A stretch of DNA of 64,000 bases from Simmondsia chinensis. Lineage: Eukaryota; Streptophyta; Magnoliopsida; Caryophyllales; Simmondsiaceae. The position numbers and the translations under genes are program-made. The notes under the pieces are model-generated. The model made no database searches. It was not told the origin of the DNA and saw only the letters and a program-made list of their open reading frames with translations. Positions 12,130 through 22,359 of this stretch are shown one piece after another. The stretch spans positions 17,978,005-18,042,004 of the forward strand of contig JAGTTD010000010.1 of assembly GCA_018398585.1 (NCBI GenBank), in the 5' to 3' direction. Each line of letters begins with the position of its first letter. Within the stretch, counting starts at the first letter, position 1.

Positions 12130-12306
12130 TGTATTAGAAGTATTCTAGAATGTTCTTAGCCTAGCCTAGGGTTTAATGTTATTACTATTGTACCTCTTGA
12201 CTCTTATAAAGTCCAAGGGTATTTATGTCTTATGCGTATATTGCTTGGCCTATATATATGGCCTCTGGTACTCTTCATTCTCATCACATTTTGCCTCACA
12301 TTCACA
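12130..12306 (+). repeat. 3' LTR of copia element 7764-12306
   Basis: It starts TGTATTAGAAGTATTC right after the polypurine tract and carries a TATA-like TATATATATGG at 12251-12261. The right border is approximate, placed at a CA. Confidence 0.6.
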
Positions 12307-12349
12307 ATTATAACTTATTTTATGGTTGGATTTTTATTTATATTGTTAT

Positions 12350-12549
12350 AATTATGTTTTTTAATAAGTTATAATACATTTAATTTTATAAAATATGTTT
12401 GTAATTTTGTAACGTACTATTATATTATTATAGTTATATTTTTTTAATAAGTTATAATACATTTTATTTTATAAAATATATTTATAATTTTATAGGGCAT
12501 TATTATGATTATATTGTATGTTATATATATATATATGTATGTATGTATG

Positions 12550-12580
<31 letters not shown>

Positions 12581-12590
12581 ATCTTTTAAA
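12350..12590. repeat. 84-bp tandem duplication and GTAT microsatellite
   Basis: Two adjacent copies of an AT-rich unit starting TTTTTTAATAAGTTATAA lie about 84 bp apart, at about 12355 and 12439. They run into a TA/GTAT simple repeat at 12517-12582. No coding content. Confidence 0.75.
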
Positions 12591-12591
12591 A

Positions 12592-12845
12592 AAAAAGAGG
12601 GCTGGGCCCAGAAGGCTAATGGGCTCGAACCGGCCCAACCTGGCCTAAGGCTGGGCCCGGGCCAGCCCATGGCCACCACTAGTATTGATAGTTTTTCAAG
12701 TATATTTTTAGAAGAGACAAACCTCTTAACCAGAAAATATCAAACTATCATTTCATCTATTTTGAAAATGCACCAACAAAGAGTATCTCAAAATAAAATT
12801 TTTTTATTTTCACTAATAAATCAGACTGAAGAAAAGGTGATTTGA
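12592..12845. other. GGCC-rich patch and unassigned sequence
   Basis: 12592-12670 is a GC-rich patch built of repeated GGGCC/GGCCC words inside otherwise AT-rich DNA. The rest, up to the LTR at 12846, shows nothing I can assign. Confidence 0.5.
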
Positions 12846-13354
12846 GTTTGGGAAATATTAAAACGTGTATCATAATCAGTCAACATCTTCAAGGCATGTA
12901 GTGAACTATTTTTCTTAGAACTTATTTTATGGATACCGAAATAGTCTAAGGGATACAATGAAACCCAAAAACAAAGTGAGAGTAAGAGCGTAAAGAAGAT
13001 AGACAACCGAGACTCAAAGAAGGAGAGAATGATGTTTTTTTTCTTCATGTATATTACAAATGCTGTTGGTGGAGCTTTATATAGCCAATTATGTGCCTCT
13101 TAGGAAGAGATGCATCTCTTTAAGTCTGGCTTTTGGCAAGGTCCACAATCCTTTAAGACATATTAAATTAATTTCCTAAAAGTCAAAAAATTTGTGCAAG
13201 TAACGGCCATAACTGCCCTGTGTATCAACACATAACTTTGCTAGAGTATTTCTGTAAAAACGTGTCACACACTTAACATGTGTCGACGCACAACAAGTTT
13301 AAGCCGAAACACATCAAGTACTTATCTAAAACACTTTATTTTCACCATACACTA
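12846..13354 (-). repeat. LTR of copia family D, minus strand
   Basis: It aligns along its length to 39110-39655 (shared words GGGAAATATTAAAAC, GCTTTATATAG, AACGGCCATAACTG). A minus-strand polypurine tract (ATGGTGGGGGAT, about 13355-13368) borders it on the right, so it is the 3' LTR of a minus-strand element. It is shorter on its left side than the 38885-39655 copy. Confidence 0.75.
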
Positions 13355-14494
13355 ATAATCCCCCACCATTTTAAAATAAATACATTCTCATACAAATTAT
13401 ACATCATCTCGAAATAAAAGGAAGTCTTGATGCATAAATCAGGGTGTCTTCCAATTAAACCCTCACTTAGTGAAGACACGCCACAATTAATCGGACGAAA
13501 TGGTAGACTGTGCTTTGAACCATAGGTGTCCATTTGACTAGCTATACATGTCTCCACACACGACTTATTCTCTACAACACACCCCATCTTTGACTGACAC
13601 ATTTTAGGTCTTGTCTCTCATAATCTTTCTTGAATGTAATAGAGCCAAATCCATGTCATCAAAACATTCCCTGAAGTGGCCAAACTTCACACTCATTTAG
13701 GTAAACCCCATTGATCATGCTCCTGCAACGCGACATTCAATAATTTCCTCAAGTTCATTAAGAGCATGCACTCAACCTCCTTTTCCCTTTATAGCAAGCA
13801 CTACACCCAGGATATAATTTTACTTTTAGTACTTGCAATCACACGGATAATGGAACTCTCTCATTGAATTCAAGGCTTGGCATTTTACCAAGTGATAGAT
13901 TGAGAGTCCATCATGGGTGATTAGGATTGATAGGTTTTACCCATCCCTTTACTAATAATTAGGATCAAGTCTCTAGCAAGGCTTTTCATTAAGAGATCCA
14001 CTAGATTTTGACTTGCATTTTTAAAGTCCACTGCGATCACTTAATTTTTCATGACTTGGTTCACTTAACTATATCTCACACTAATGTGTCTGGACTTTTC
14101 ATTTTACACCTCACTTTATGCATTTGAAAATGTATCCTAACTATCACAAATGATAGAAATAGGTGATGTTGGCTTATGCTACAAAGGAATCTCAAATAAA
14201 AGGTCCTTTTATCATTCTACTTCTTTATTAGCAGAAATCAGAGCAATAAACTCTACAATTATGGTGGAATTAATAATTCATGTTTGTTTCTTAAAATCCC
14301 AAGAGATAACACCCCCACCATGTAGGAGCACCCACTTGCTTACAGAAGCGTATTCCTCCTTATCAAAGATCCAACTAGCATCCAAGTATCCTTATAAAAT
14401 AGAAGAGATATCCACTAAAAGTAATACCATAATCCATGGTCATTTAAGTATCTTGCCATTAAAAGTTATTTGTATTGCTAGTATATCTACTTAG
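13355..14494 (-). pseudogene. Copia RNase H relic (family D), minus strand
   Basis: Translating the minus strand in pieces gives copia RNase H blocks. These include LDASWIFDKEEYAS, WVLLHGGGVISWDFKKQT and VEFIALISANKEVE at about 14430-14200. The C-terminal block VIAVDFKNASQNLVDLLMKS lies at about 14045-13985, matching the usual end of copia RNase H. The polypurine tract and LTR follow at 13368 and 13354. The rest of pol and gag is missing: the relic stops at 14494, where a different LTR begins. Several in-frame stops make it non-functional. Confidence 0.7.
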
Positions 14495-15264
14495 GCATGT
14501 GATTGTTTTCTAAAACACTCCATGAGATGGGTGTAGTCTAAGATGACATGTTAGGTTTAGTTTAAGTGGTCGATGAGATTGAATCACAGATAGACTTAGA
14601 TCAAACTAATGATATGTAATCAGAGTATGATCATAGTCGATGATAAGTTTGAACAATTTTGTCTGATAAGACTATAATATGATACTTTTGATGACTTATC
14701 TTGGTCATGTGGATAGGGATCCAAGAGTATCATGTTGGTATTTTTAATAAGATTGGAACACTAAATATAATCATTTGAATTAGTTGTTTCTTTAGCTGCT
14801 ATTAGAAATAATTAATTCTATAAGACGATAACTCTAAATCCAGGAAACAATTTGAACAAGTGCATGAATTTTTCATTGCTTTGATGTGCCAAAAGGATTA
14901 TTCAAAGTGCATTGACTTAAATCTTACGTACGTTGGGTAACAACATGAAGTGCGGCAGAAATAGTTGTTTTATGTGGAATCTATAGTCTCTAACGAGATA
15001 AAAATGTCCCCTTAGTTGATTTGCAAATATACGAATAGATTATGGAATCTTTGGCCAGAGTATCCCATATGTTTGACATTTGGAATTAATACGGAAATTG
15101 TTTTTGTATTATTGAATTTTAGAGAAGATCGAGTTGGGAACTGCTGTATGAGATATGAGAAAAGCAACGACAATAGTTAAAGTTACGTTTTCTCACGAAT
15201 ATCTACTAAAGGGGTTAATTGTTGCAATAATAGTTATTTGGGAATTTTGGAATGAATATATTAA

Positions 15265-16000
15265 GGCTCCATTTGTTTCAAAGGAAAAAGAGATTCTCAA
15301 AATTGGTTTTTCTTCGGAAAGGATTTTCCTAGGAAATAAGAAATCTGAATGGGGTTTTCTTTTGTTTGTTTCAAAGAAAAACTTAATTCCGCATTATGAT
15401 GTGTTTTTGTATGCTTTTAAAGGAAAAAGCTAGAGATGAAAAAGTTTAAAGTCTAAGGCTTCTTTTGATTATGAAGAAGTTATTTTTAATGAAAAATACA
15501 GGAAATTTATCACTTAAGGACCTCAGGTTTGACCATTTATCACCCACATAACCTACATATTTCGAAATATACAATGAGGGCCCTTGATATTTCAAAATTT
15601 TATCATTCAGATACCGAGAGCTTGGTAAATTTTTATCAAAATCTAATTAATTTTCATCATAGATCGTTGATGTGGTACATAATTACAATAATATATATAA
15701 TTATATCAATATTTTTAACAAAAATTCAGTAGATTACAAAAAACTTTTACTGAATCATGATAAAATATATTTACATATTAGTTAAATAATGTGTCATATT
15801 ATGACTGACGTACACCCCAAAACTTTTTAAAGCACTTGGAATGTTAACTTCCCTTCTTTTACAAGGGAAAACATTTTCCTCATTTGAGAGGAAAAGCTTT
15901 TCCTTAGGAAAATATTTTCCGTCAAAATCTTGGCGCCAAACAATGGAAAATAGGAAAACTATTTCCGAAAATCTCTTTTTCCTTTGAAACAAATGGAGCC
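15265..16000. mobile_element. Harbinger/Tourist-like MITE, 736 bp
   Basis: The terminal inverted repeats begin GGCTCCATTTGTTTCAAAGG and extend for about 35 bp with few mismatches. The flanking 3-bp duplication is TAA (15262-15264, 16001-16003). The related LTR at about 27170 has the uninterrupted sequence, so the insertion is demonstrated by an empty site. No transposase is encoded. TAA duplications and such termini are typical of the PIF/Harbinger superfamily. A stretch at about 15500-15760 has a different texture and may itself be a smaller insertion. Confidence 0.85.
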
Positions 16001-18399
16001 TAAATTCTAAAGTGTAGTAAAACTTATTTAGTGGAATTAAGTTTTACTAAATGATAATCAATTGTTATCATGAGATGATAACTAGATTTGATCCATTTTG
16101 AGCTATAGTTAGATTGTCCTTGAGGTCCCTTAGCGAGCCTCAACTTAAGCACCATTTGAAAATTTTTAAAATTCATTAGATAAATTATTTGTTCATGATA
16201 TGAATAAATTAATTTAGCTAAACATAATTCATAAGATGAATCATTTATTCATTAGAAAAATAAATTTATTTTACCAAATAATATTCATCAGATGAATTTT
16301 ATACATGCAGGAATTTGAACCACAAAAAAGGAAAAATTGCTCAAACTGGCCGATTATCTGCATACTTACATTTTGGCCGTGTGCTGGGCTAAGCAACTAG
16401 GCGATTCACTGCAAAAGCCACGGGCAAATCTTGTTACGACACTTGGCAGCACTGGCGAGCACCACACCTTCGATCCACATCTACAGGACTCGGCCAATCA
16501 TGTGTTGACATATTGCAAGTGGCTGCGAATAATACACGCAGTCATCTCCTTTTTTTTGGTTTATAAATATACGATATTTTATTGTTTAGAATTATGCTTT
16601 AGGATTTTGGAACCTGGCTTTCTCCCACGATAAAAACCATAAAATTGTTTTAGGGTTTTCTAATTTATTGTTTAGCCTAATATTTCTGAAAAATTATTTC
16701 CAAAAAGATTGAAGAAAAAATTTTGTTCCGAAATTAAATATTTTTTGGGAGCCCACACTTCTAATACTAGAAGAGGTCATAGTGAAGAAGACCTTGAGGT
16801 GTAGAGAATTCTTCTTCTAATTTCATATCTTCAAGTCGAAGTTGGGGTTCGCGCTTTAAGTGTGTCTAAATTAAGTATTTGATATTTAATTTTTTTCTCC
16901 TTATTTTGTTTATTCTACATGCTATATTTATACTTCTTATATTCGATGTTTTATTTATCATATATAGTAAGATCTAGATCGAATTAAATAGTTTAATTAG
17001 GTCAGAGCTTTATATTTGAAATTGAAAATTTTAAATTAGTATTCCACTGGCTCACTCAAATCGATCTAGGAAAATTTTTTGAAAGGATAAATACCAAACA
17101 CCCCGTCTCCTCCTAACTTTTAATTTCATCAAAGACACCCCTCAAACTACTAATTAAAGTCAATTTGACCCCAAGACTAAAAACTTATTTAAATATCTAA
17201 TTAATATCTAATATGATAATAAAAAATTATTAAATTACATAAAAAATATATATATAATTGTTTATTTTTTGTAAACTAATTACATTTATTAATATATTAA
17301 ATATATAAATTAAATATATTTTTTAATTCTTAAAAGTTTTCTGAAAAAAACAATTTTGAATCCTTCCACCCATGGTTATCAAAATCGTGAGTCGGATCGT
17401 AAGATCGAACATACCTTATTGAGCTGCCTACCTATCTTCTAGTTATGAGCTTAAGTTTAGAAAAAAGTCCAAATTCCCAAATTTTTCTCGTCTAACAACA
17501 CAGTATGTATTCTTATCATTGGATGCAGATCACATAAGCAAACGACTTGGGACTCATCTTGGGTCCAAGCTTAGTAGCACTTATACAAATTATTGATGGT
17601 CACAATTGTAGTTTATCTTGAAACAAAAAAAAATGGTCACTTTTGCAAATTGAAAGTCTGAAATGTTTTTAATTTTTTAACCTAAAAGTCATTCTTTCAC
17701 TTTTTTCAAACAAAAGTCACTTTTTCACTTCTTTGAACTTGTTAGAGAGCTTTTTACCAAAATGGACCGCTTTAAAAAAAATTACCAAAATAGCATAATT
17801 GCAAAAATATTTACCAAATTGGCACATTTTACTATTCATTTGTCAATGTACGCCAAATGGCGTACAATAAACAATACATTTTTTAATTCTTTTTATTTTT
17901 TACGGAAGCATGGCTAATTTGTATTTTAAAAATTATTGTATTAAAATTATTTTACATAAATAATTTAAAATTTTAATAATTTTGAATACAATAAATTTTA
18001 AGATTTATTATTTTAAGAAAGTACATTAACTTCATCATAACATTATATGTGTCATCCTTTTTATTGTCATGCCATCTACCATATATTCTTTTTGGTTAAC
18101 ATGTTATTTTTTCGAGTAATTATTCTGGTTACTTATAAATAGTTGATACCTTTCCTGGTTCTTTTCTAAATAATATTTTTTTGGTCATTTTTGCAGAGTA
18201 TGGTGCCCTTATTGTGTATAATATCATTTTTTTAAACTTTCACCATTTATATTTTCATCCAAAAAGTAATGCATAATTTCCATGTATATAATATTAATTC
18301 AACAAAAATTTAATGAGTACCTAAATAATAAAATAACCTGTATGTATTATCGTTATTATTCACTATATCAAATATGGTAAATAGAAAGCAACATACATT

Positions 18400-18475
18400 C
18401 CCAGTGCCCAGAAGCTCCCACCTATAAAGGGTCTGAGTGGGTGGATGTATGCATTAATGTACCAATGTACATATA
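18400..18475 (+). repeat. SINE-like fragment left of the 5S-like sequence
   Basis: CCAGTGCCCAGAAGCTCCCACC, then a GGTGGATGTATGCA block, resemble the opening of Au-type plant SINEs (GTGCCC..AGCTCCC..GG(A/T)GGATGTAYGCA). The same words occur inverted on the other side of the 5S-like sequence. Assignment is from memory of the family consensus. Confidence 0.5.
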
Positions 18476-18595
18476 GGATTCATTTACCACGCACTAATGC
18501 ACTGAATCCCATTAGAACTCCAAAGTTAAACATGCTTGGACGAGAGTAGTACCAGGATGGATGATCTCCTGGAAAGTCCTCAGGTTGCAAACCCT
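18476..18595 (+). pseudogene. 5S rRNA-like sequence, full length (120 nt), mutated
   Basis: It aligns over the full length of plant 5S rRNA without obvious indels, from GGATT at the 5' end to AACCCT at the 3' end. Recognisable blocks are GCACTAATGCACTGAATCCC, AGAACTCCAAAGTTAAACAT and GAGAGTAGTACCAGGATGG. Compared with the usual plant sequence most differences are C-to-T or G-to-A, as expected after methylation and deamination. The internal control regions (box A, C block) are altered at several positions, so transcription by RNA polymerase III is doubtful. It is a single copy inside a MITE, not part of a 5S array. Confidence 0.85.
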
Positions 18596-18712
18596 ATAAG
18601 GTTAGAGGTCCTCAGAAATAGTCTCTTGGCAGGATTACACCCTGAAGAGGTGAGGTTGCATACATCCACCTCCCCAAACCTCGCTTAGGTGGGAGCTCTT
18701 AAGGCACAGGGT
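18596..18712 (-). repeat. SINE-like fragment right of the 5S-like sequence, minus strand
   Basis: Read on the minus strand it begins CCCTGTGCCTTAAGAGCTCC and continues with GGGGAGGTGGATGTATGCAA. Then come CTGCCAAGAGACTATTTC and GAGGACCTCTAACC, the order seen in Au-type plant SINEs. A short TTATTGTTATTGTTG tract follows on the + strand. It is inverted relative to 18400-18475. Confidence 0.55.
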
Positions 18713-19354
18713 CTATTATTGTTATTGTTGTATTATATTTAAAGAATTATTAAAATTTTAAATTATTTATGTAAAATAGTTTCAATACAATAACTTTTAA
18801 AATACAAATTAGTCGTGCTTCCAAAAAAATTACTGTTCATTGTACGCAGTTTGAAACGGTGTACATTGACAATGAACAGTAAAGTGTGCCAATTTGGTAA
18901 ATATTTTTGCAATTATGCCATTTTGGTAACTTTTTTTTAAAAGTGGTCCATTTTGGTAAAAATAACTCCTTGTTAGAAGCACTACTTGAGCCGCAATCCT
19001 ACCGATTTTACTAATTCTGCTTGATTTTATCGCAATTCTACCAATTCTGCTTGCGATTTTGACAAACATGGGTTGCGAAATTCAAATATATATATATTTT
19101 AGTAAACTTTTTAGTTTAAAAAAATAATAAATTAATAAATATAATTAATTTACAAAAACAAAATTTATAGTAATTTTTACAACATATTAGATGTTAATTA
19201 GATACTTAAATAAGCTATTAATCTTGAGGTCAAATAGATTTTAATTAGTAGTTCAGGGGGTATCCTTGATGCAATTAGTAGTAGAAGGTCAAATTGATTT
19301 TAGTTAAAAGTTTAGGGGTCTCTTTGATGAAATTAAAAGTTGGTTTTTCTTTTC

Positions 19355-19385
<31 letters not shown>

Positions 19386-19839
19386 TCGGGTCTCTTTGAT
19401 GTTAGCTAATAGTTGGGAGTGTGTTTGGTATTTATCCTTTTCGAAATATGCTCCCAATACGTTCATAATTGACATTAAAAATATCAGGTTTTATAAAATT
19501 GGAGTGCATAAAATTACGAAAATATAGAATTGGGAATTTCATTAAAGGAAAAAGGTAATCCTGAAGATTGTTGTTAAAGAGTTTAATAACAAGATTGAAG
19601 GTGTTGAGACCAAAAGTCTCACCCAAAAAAAAATCGACAACTGGCCTTAGGAACTGCAATGAAGAGATGAAACGTGGCTTTCGAGCACCGCATTGACGAA
19701 GTGACGCATGGCTCCTGGGCGCCGCACACGTCTCGCCCTTAGGAGCCCCCTCCAGAAGCCGACCGACCAATAAACGACTACACGGCATCACAACTCCGGT
19801 GGACAACAACTCGATGCTCAGAACTCAAAGGGCCTTGCT

Positions 19840-20545
19840 AAGAAGTACCTTTTACAAGGGTCCCGGGCATAACCCTTACTGAATAGCACCTTTTCTGAAG
19901 GTCCCGGGCATAACCCTTGTTGAATAGTACCTTTTCTTAGGGTTCGGGGCATTACCCTTGCTGGATAGTACCTTTTCCAAAGGTCCTGGGCATAACCCTT
20001 GCTAAATAGTACCTTTTCCGAGGGTTCCGGACATATCCCATGTCGAACAGTGCCTTTTTTGAGGGTTCAGGACACATCCCATGTCGACCAGTGCATTTTT
20101 TTAGGGTTCCGGACATCTCACGTGTCGAACAGTGCCTTCTCTGAGGGTTCTGGACATATCCCACGTCGAATAGTGCCTTTTCCAAGGGTTCCGGACATAT
20201 CCCATGTTGAACAATGCCATTTCCGAGGGTTCCGGACATATCCCATGTTGAAGAATGCCTTTTCTGAGGGTTCCGGACATATCCCATGTCGAATAGTTCC
20301 TTTTCTGAGTGTTCCGGACATACCCCTTGTCAAATAGTGCCTTTTTCTGAGGGTTCCGGACGTATCCCATTCTGAACCGTACCTTTTCCGAGGGTTTCGG
20401 ACATATCCCATGTCGAATTGTGCCTTTTCCTAGGGTTTCAGACATATCCCCTGTCAAACAGTTCCTTCTGTGAGGGTTCCAGACATAATCCATGTTGAAC
20501 AGTACCTTTTCCGAAGGATTCAGACATAGCCATTGCCGAGAAAGC
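19840..20545. repeat. 41-bp tandem array, about 17 copies
   Basis: Units read roughly AGTGCCTTTTCCGAGGGTTC followed by CGGACATATCCCATGTCGAA. Spacing of the GCC word is 41 bp between neighbouring units (for example 20175, 20216, 20257). Since 41 is not divisible by three, the array reads as a 123-bp (41-residue) superrepeat, which produces long spurious open frames on the minus strand. Confidence 0.9.
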
Positions 20546-21050
20546 ACCTTTTCTGAAGAACACCTCTCCGGACACACCAAGGCTCTAGAAGCAGTTTCGG
20601 ACACATCTTCGGATACGGTTTCCTCTTGGCACCTTCCTGGGCACCGTCCAAGGCTCAGACACAGCTCCGGACACGTCTTCAGGGACGGTTTTCTCCGGAC
20701 ACCTTCCAAGGCTCCGGAAGCAGCTCCGGACACAGTTTCTTCCGGACACCTTAACAGACACACCTCCTACACGCAGCTTCGGACACATCTTCATATACGA
20801 TTTCCTCCAGACACCGTCCAAGGAACCGGAAGGAGCTCCAGACACATCTTCAGGCATGGTTTCTTCTAGACACCTCAACGGACATGCCTCATAAAGCACT
20901 AGACACAGCTTCGGATACGGTTTCCTCTAGACGCCTTCCCAAACACCGCTCAAGGCACCGGAAGCAGCTTCGGACACATCTTCGGATACGGTTTCCTCCA
21001 GACACCTTCCCGGACATGCCTCCCAAGCCTCCGGGTACAACTTCAGACAC
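20546..21050. repeat. Degenerate GGACAC-rich repeat array
   Basis: Irregular units built from GGACACATCTTCGGATACGG, TTTCCTC and CCAAGGCTCCGGAAGCAGC recur about every 70-80 bp, less regularly than the array on their left. Confidence 0.6.
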
Positions 21051-21430
21051 CCAGGAGCGCCCTCCGAGGCTCCAACCCCGGCCCTTGCCAGCCACGCTTA
21101 CCGAAGGCTCGGACATAGTTTCCGTCAAACGCACCCCCAGAGACCTGTCTGATACATCTCCGGAGACCATATTTCGAAGCCAAGCCACTCTATAAAATGG
21201 GGCCTAACCCCCCTCATTTGAACAAGCCATCTTCACCCTTCCATACTTCAACACCCACACCCACACCCTTACTTTCCTACCTACTCCACTCTTGGGCGTC
21301 CTCTCAGTCCTTCCCCGGGACTCGACCGAAGGGCTCCCGGAGTAGTGGCCCCCCCCCCCCCCCCCCCTTGTTTTTTCTTTTGTTTTCTTGTATCTCATCA
21401 AAAATCCTTGTATTAAAAACATTCATAATT

Positions 21431-22359
21431 AATATAAATTTAAATAAAGATAAAGGGCCTATATTATGGCCCTCCATAAAAGGACCCATATTACTGTTAT
21501 CCAAAACAGAAAGTTCATTAAAATTTTAAATTATTAAAAATTCTATATGAGCCATGATTCAATCAAGGAACTTAATTCTAAATCAGATCTAATGGGATTA
21601 GATATTCATGTTGTTGAACAATTCAGATTATCAGATCTAATGAGATTAGATTTTGAACCAAGATGTGAAATATTTAATTGTTAAATATTTTATAATAATT
21701 CAAAATAAAGTATATCTAATAGGATTACATGTTCTTTTTTCGATCTAATGAGATTAAGATCGGATTTTAATTAATTAATTATTTATTTATTTATTTAATA
21801 AAAAATTAGCAATAGAAATATGGGATGTGCCCAGTGCCCTAAATGAATGTTTTTAATATTAATATTTAAATAATTAAATAAATAACTAATTAATTAGGAT
21901 GAGATCCTAATTAAGATTATGTGATAATCCTTTAAAAGTGTTTTAGAAAAATTATTAATTGCTCTAACCTTTAGGCCCTTAAGTGTTATTATTCAAATTG
22001 TTCGATAACATGGCATTTGTTAAATTTCATTCACATGTTTGATATTATTTAAATGAATTAAATATTATGTATAATGTGAACAAAGTTAGAAGGCCATCTA
22101 AATATGTAACTTGGTAAAATATTTGATTTCATCGAGTGAGAAAATTATTTCAAATAGATTTAATATGATTAGATAATTCAATAATTGAATTATTTGAAAG
22201 AAAAATTCTCATAATGTATTTAATGAGATTATATTACATAGGTTAGATAATTACAGGAACCTAATTGGATTAAGGTTTTTATTTAATGGTTAAATAAAAT
22301 TTAGAATGTGATTTTGATATTGATTATGCGATAATAAAATTAAAAGAAAGATCTGCCAT
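21431..22359. other. AT-rich interval with recurring ATCTAATGAGATTAGAT words
   Basis: No gene is seen. The word GATCTAATGAGATTAGAT and variants recur at about 21585, 21635, 21715 and 21740. It may belong to the leader of copia element A or to another insertion. Confidence 0.35.

Larger units (their letters stand above)
7764..12306 (+). mobile_element. Degenerate Ty1-copia element, 5' LTR missing
   Basis: The + strand order is gag, protease, integrase, reverse transcriptase, RNase H, polypurine tract, 3' LTR. Having integrase before RT defines copia. No matching 5' LTR or primer-binding site is visible left of 7764, so the copy is 5'-truncated. Frames are broken many times. Four long cytosine runs (8059-8071, 8281-8300, 10616-10637, 10878-10894) sit inside it. 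Confidence 0.88.
17747..18968. mobile_element. Mutator-like MITE (inner), nested in the outer one
   Basis: It starts GAGCTTTTTACCAAAATGG and ends with the inverse near TTTTGGTAAAAATAACTC. The inverted repeats run about 250 bp on each side (17747-18000 against 18735-18968). A perfect 9-bp target duplication CTTGTTAGA lies at 17738-17746 and 18969-18977. No transposase is encoded. Its centre holds a 5S-rRNA-like sequence and SINE-like pieces. Confidence 0.9.
17085..19437. mobile_element. Mutator-like MITE with long inverted repeats (outer)
   Basis: The ends start GGATAAATACCAAACAC and close with the inverse at 19421-19437. Inverted similarity extends several hundred bases on each side (17085-17410 against 18985-19437). 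A 9-bp flanking duplication TTTTTGAAA / TTTTCGAAA (one mismatch) lies at 17076-17084 and 19438-19446. The uninterrupted site is visible at about 28285-28300 in the paired LTR. A 9-bp duplication with long inverted repeats fits the Mutator superfamily. The right arm has an extra internal duplication and a T-run/G-run at 19355-19385. Confidence 0.8.
14493..19459 (+). repeat. Left LTR of copia element A, interrupted
   Basis: 14493-15264, 16001-17084 and 19438-19459 join to match 26410-28308. Shared landmarks are the TGATTGTTTTC start region, AAATCCAGGAAA, TGGGTAACRRCATGAAGTG, TTTAGGGTTTT and the terminal ATATGYTCCCAAT. The first ~100 bp are missing, cut at the junction with the minus-strand copia relic. 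Confidence 0.75.
19602..21430. other. GC-rich block, possibly a solo LTR of a large gypsy element
   Basis: About 1.8 kb of GC-rich sequence interrupts AT-rich copia DNA. It starts near TGTTGAGACC (19602) and contains a 41-bp tandem array and then a degenerate GGACACNTC-rich array. It has a TATA-like TCTATAAAATGGGG at 21189-21202, a C-rich ACACCC leader and a 19-C tract at 21349-21367. This resembles the promoter layout of plant LTRs, but I found no convincing target duplication or second border, so the solo-LTR reading is only a suggestion. Confidence 0.4.

Noticed and set aside
13342..13602. 86-codon minus-strand frame with several cysteines
   Set aside because: It overlaps the polypurine tract and the 3' end of the family D copia relic; cysteine spacing fits no knuckle.
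15155..15433. 92-codon + frame spanning the LTR and the Harbinger-like MITE
   Set aside because: It crosses the MITE border and cannot be an original gene.
16337..16633. 98-codon + frame in the copia LTR
   Set aside because: It lies in LTR sequence; the counterpart at 27487-27723 encodes a partly similar peptide only because the LTRs are copies. No known domain.
20101..20763. 220-codon minus-strand frame that looks like a repeat protein
   Set aside because: It lies in the 41-bp tandem array; overlapping frames on both strands are open for the same reason and no start, promoter or family supports a gene.
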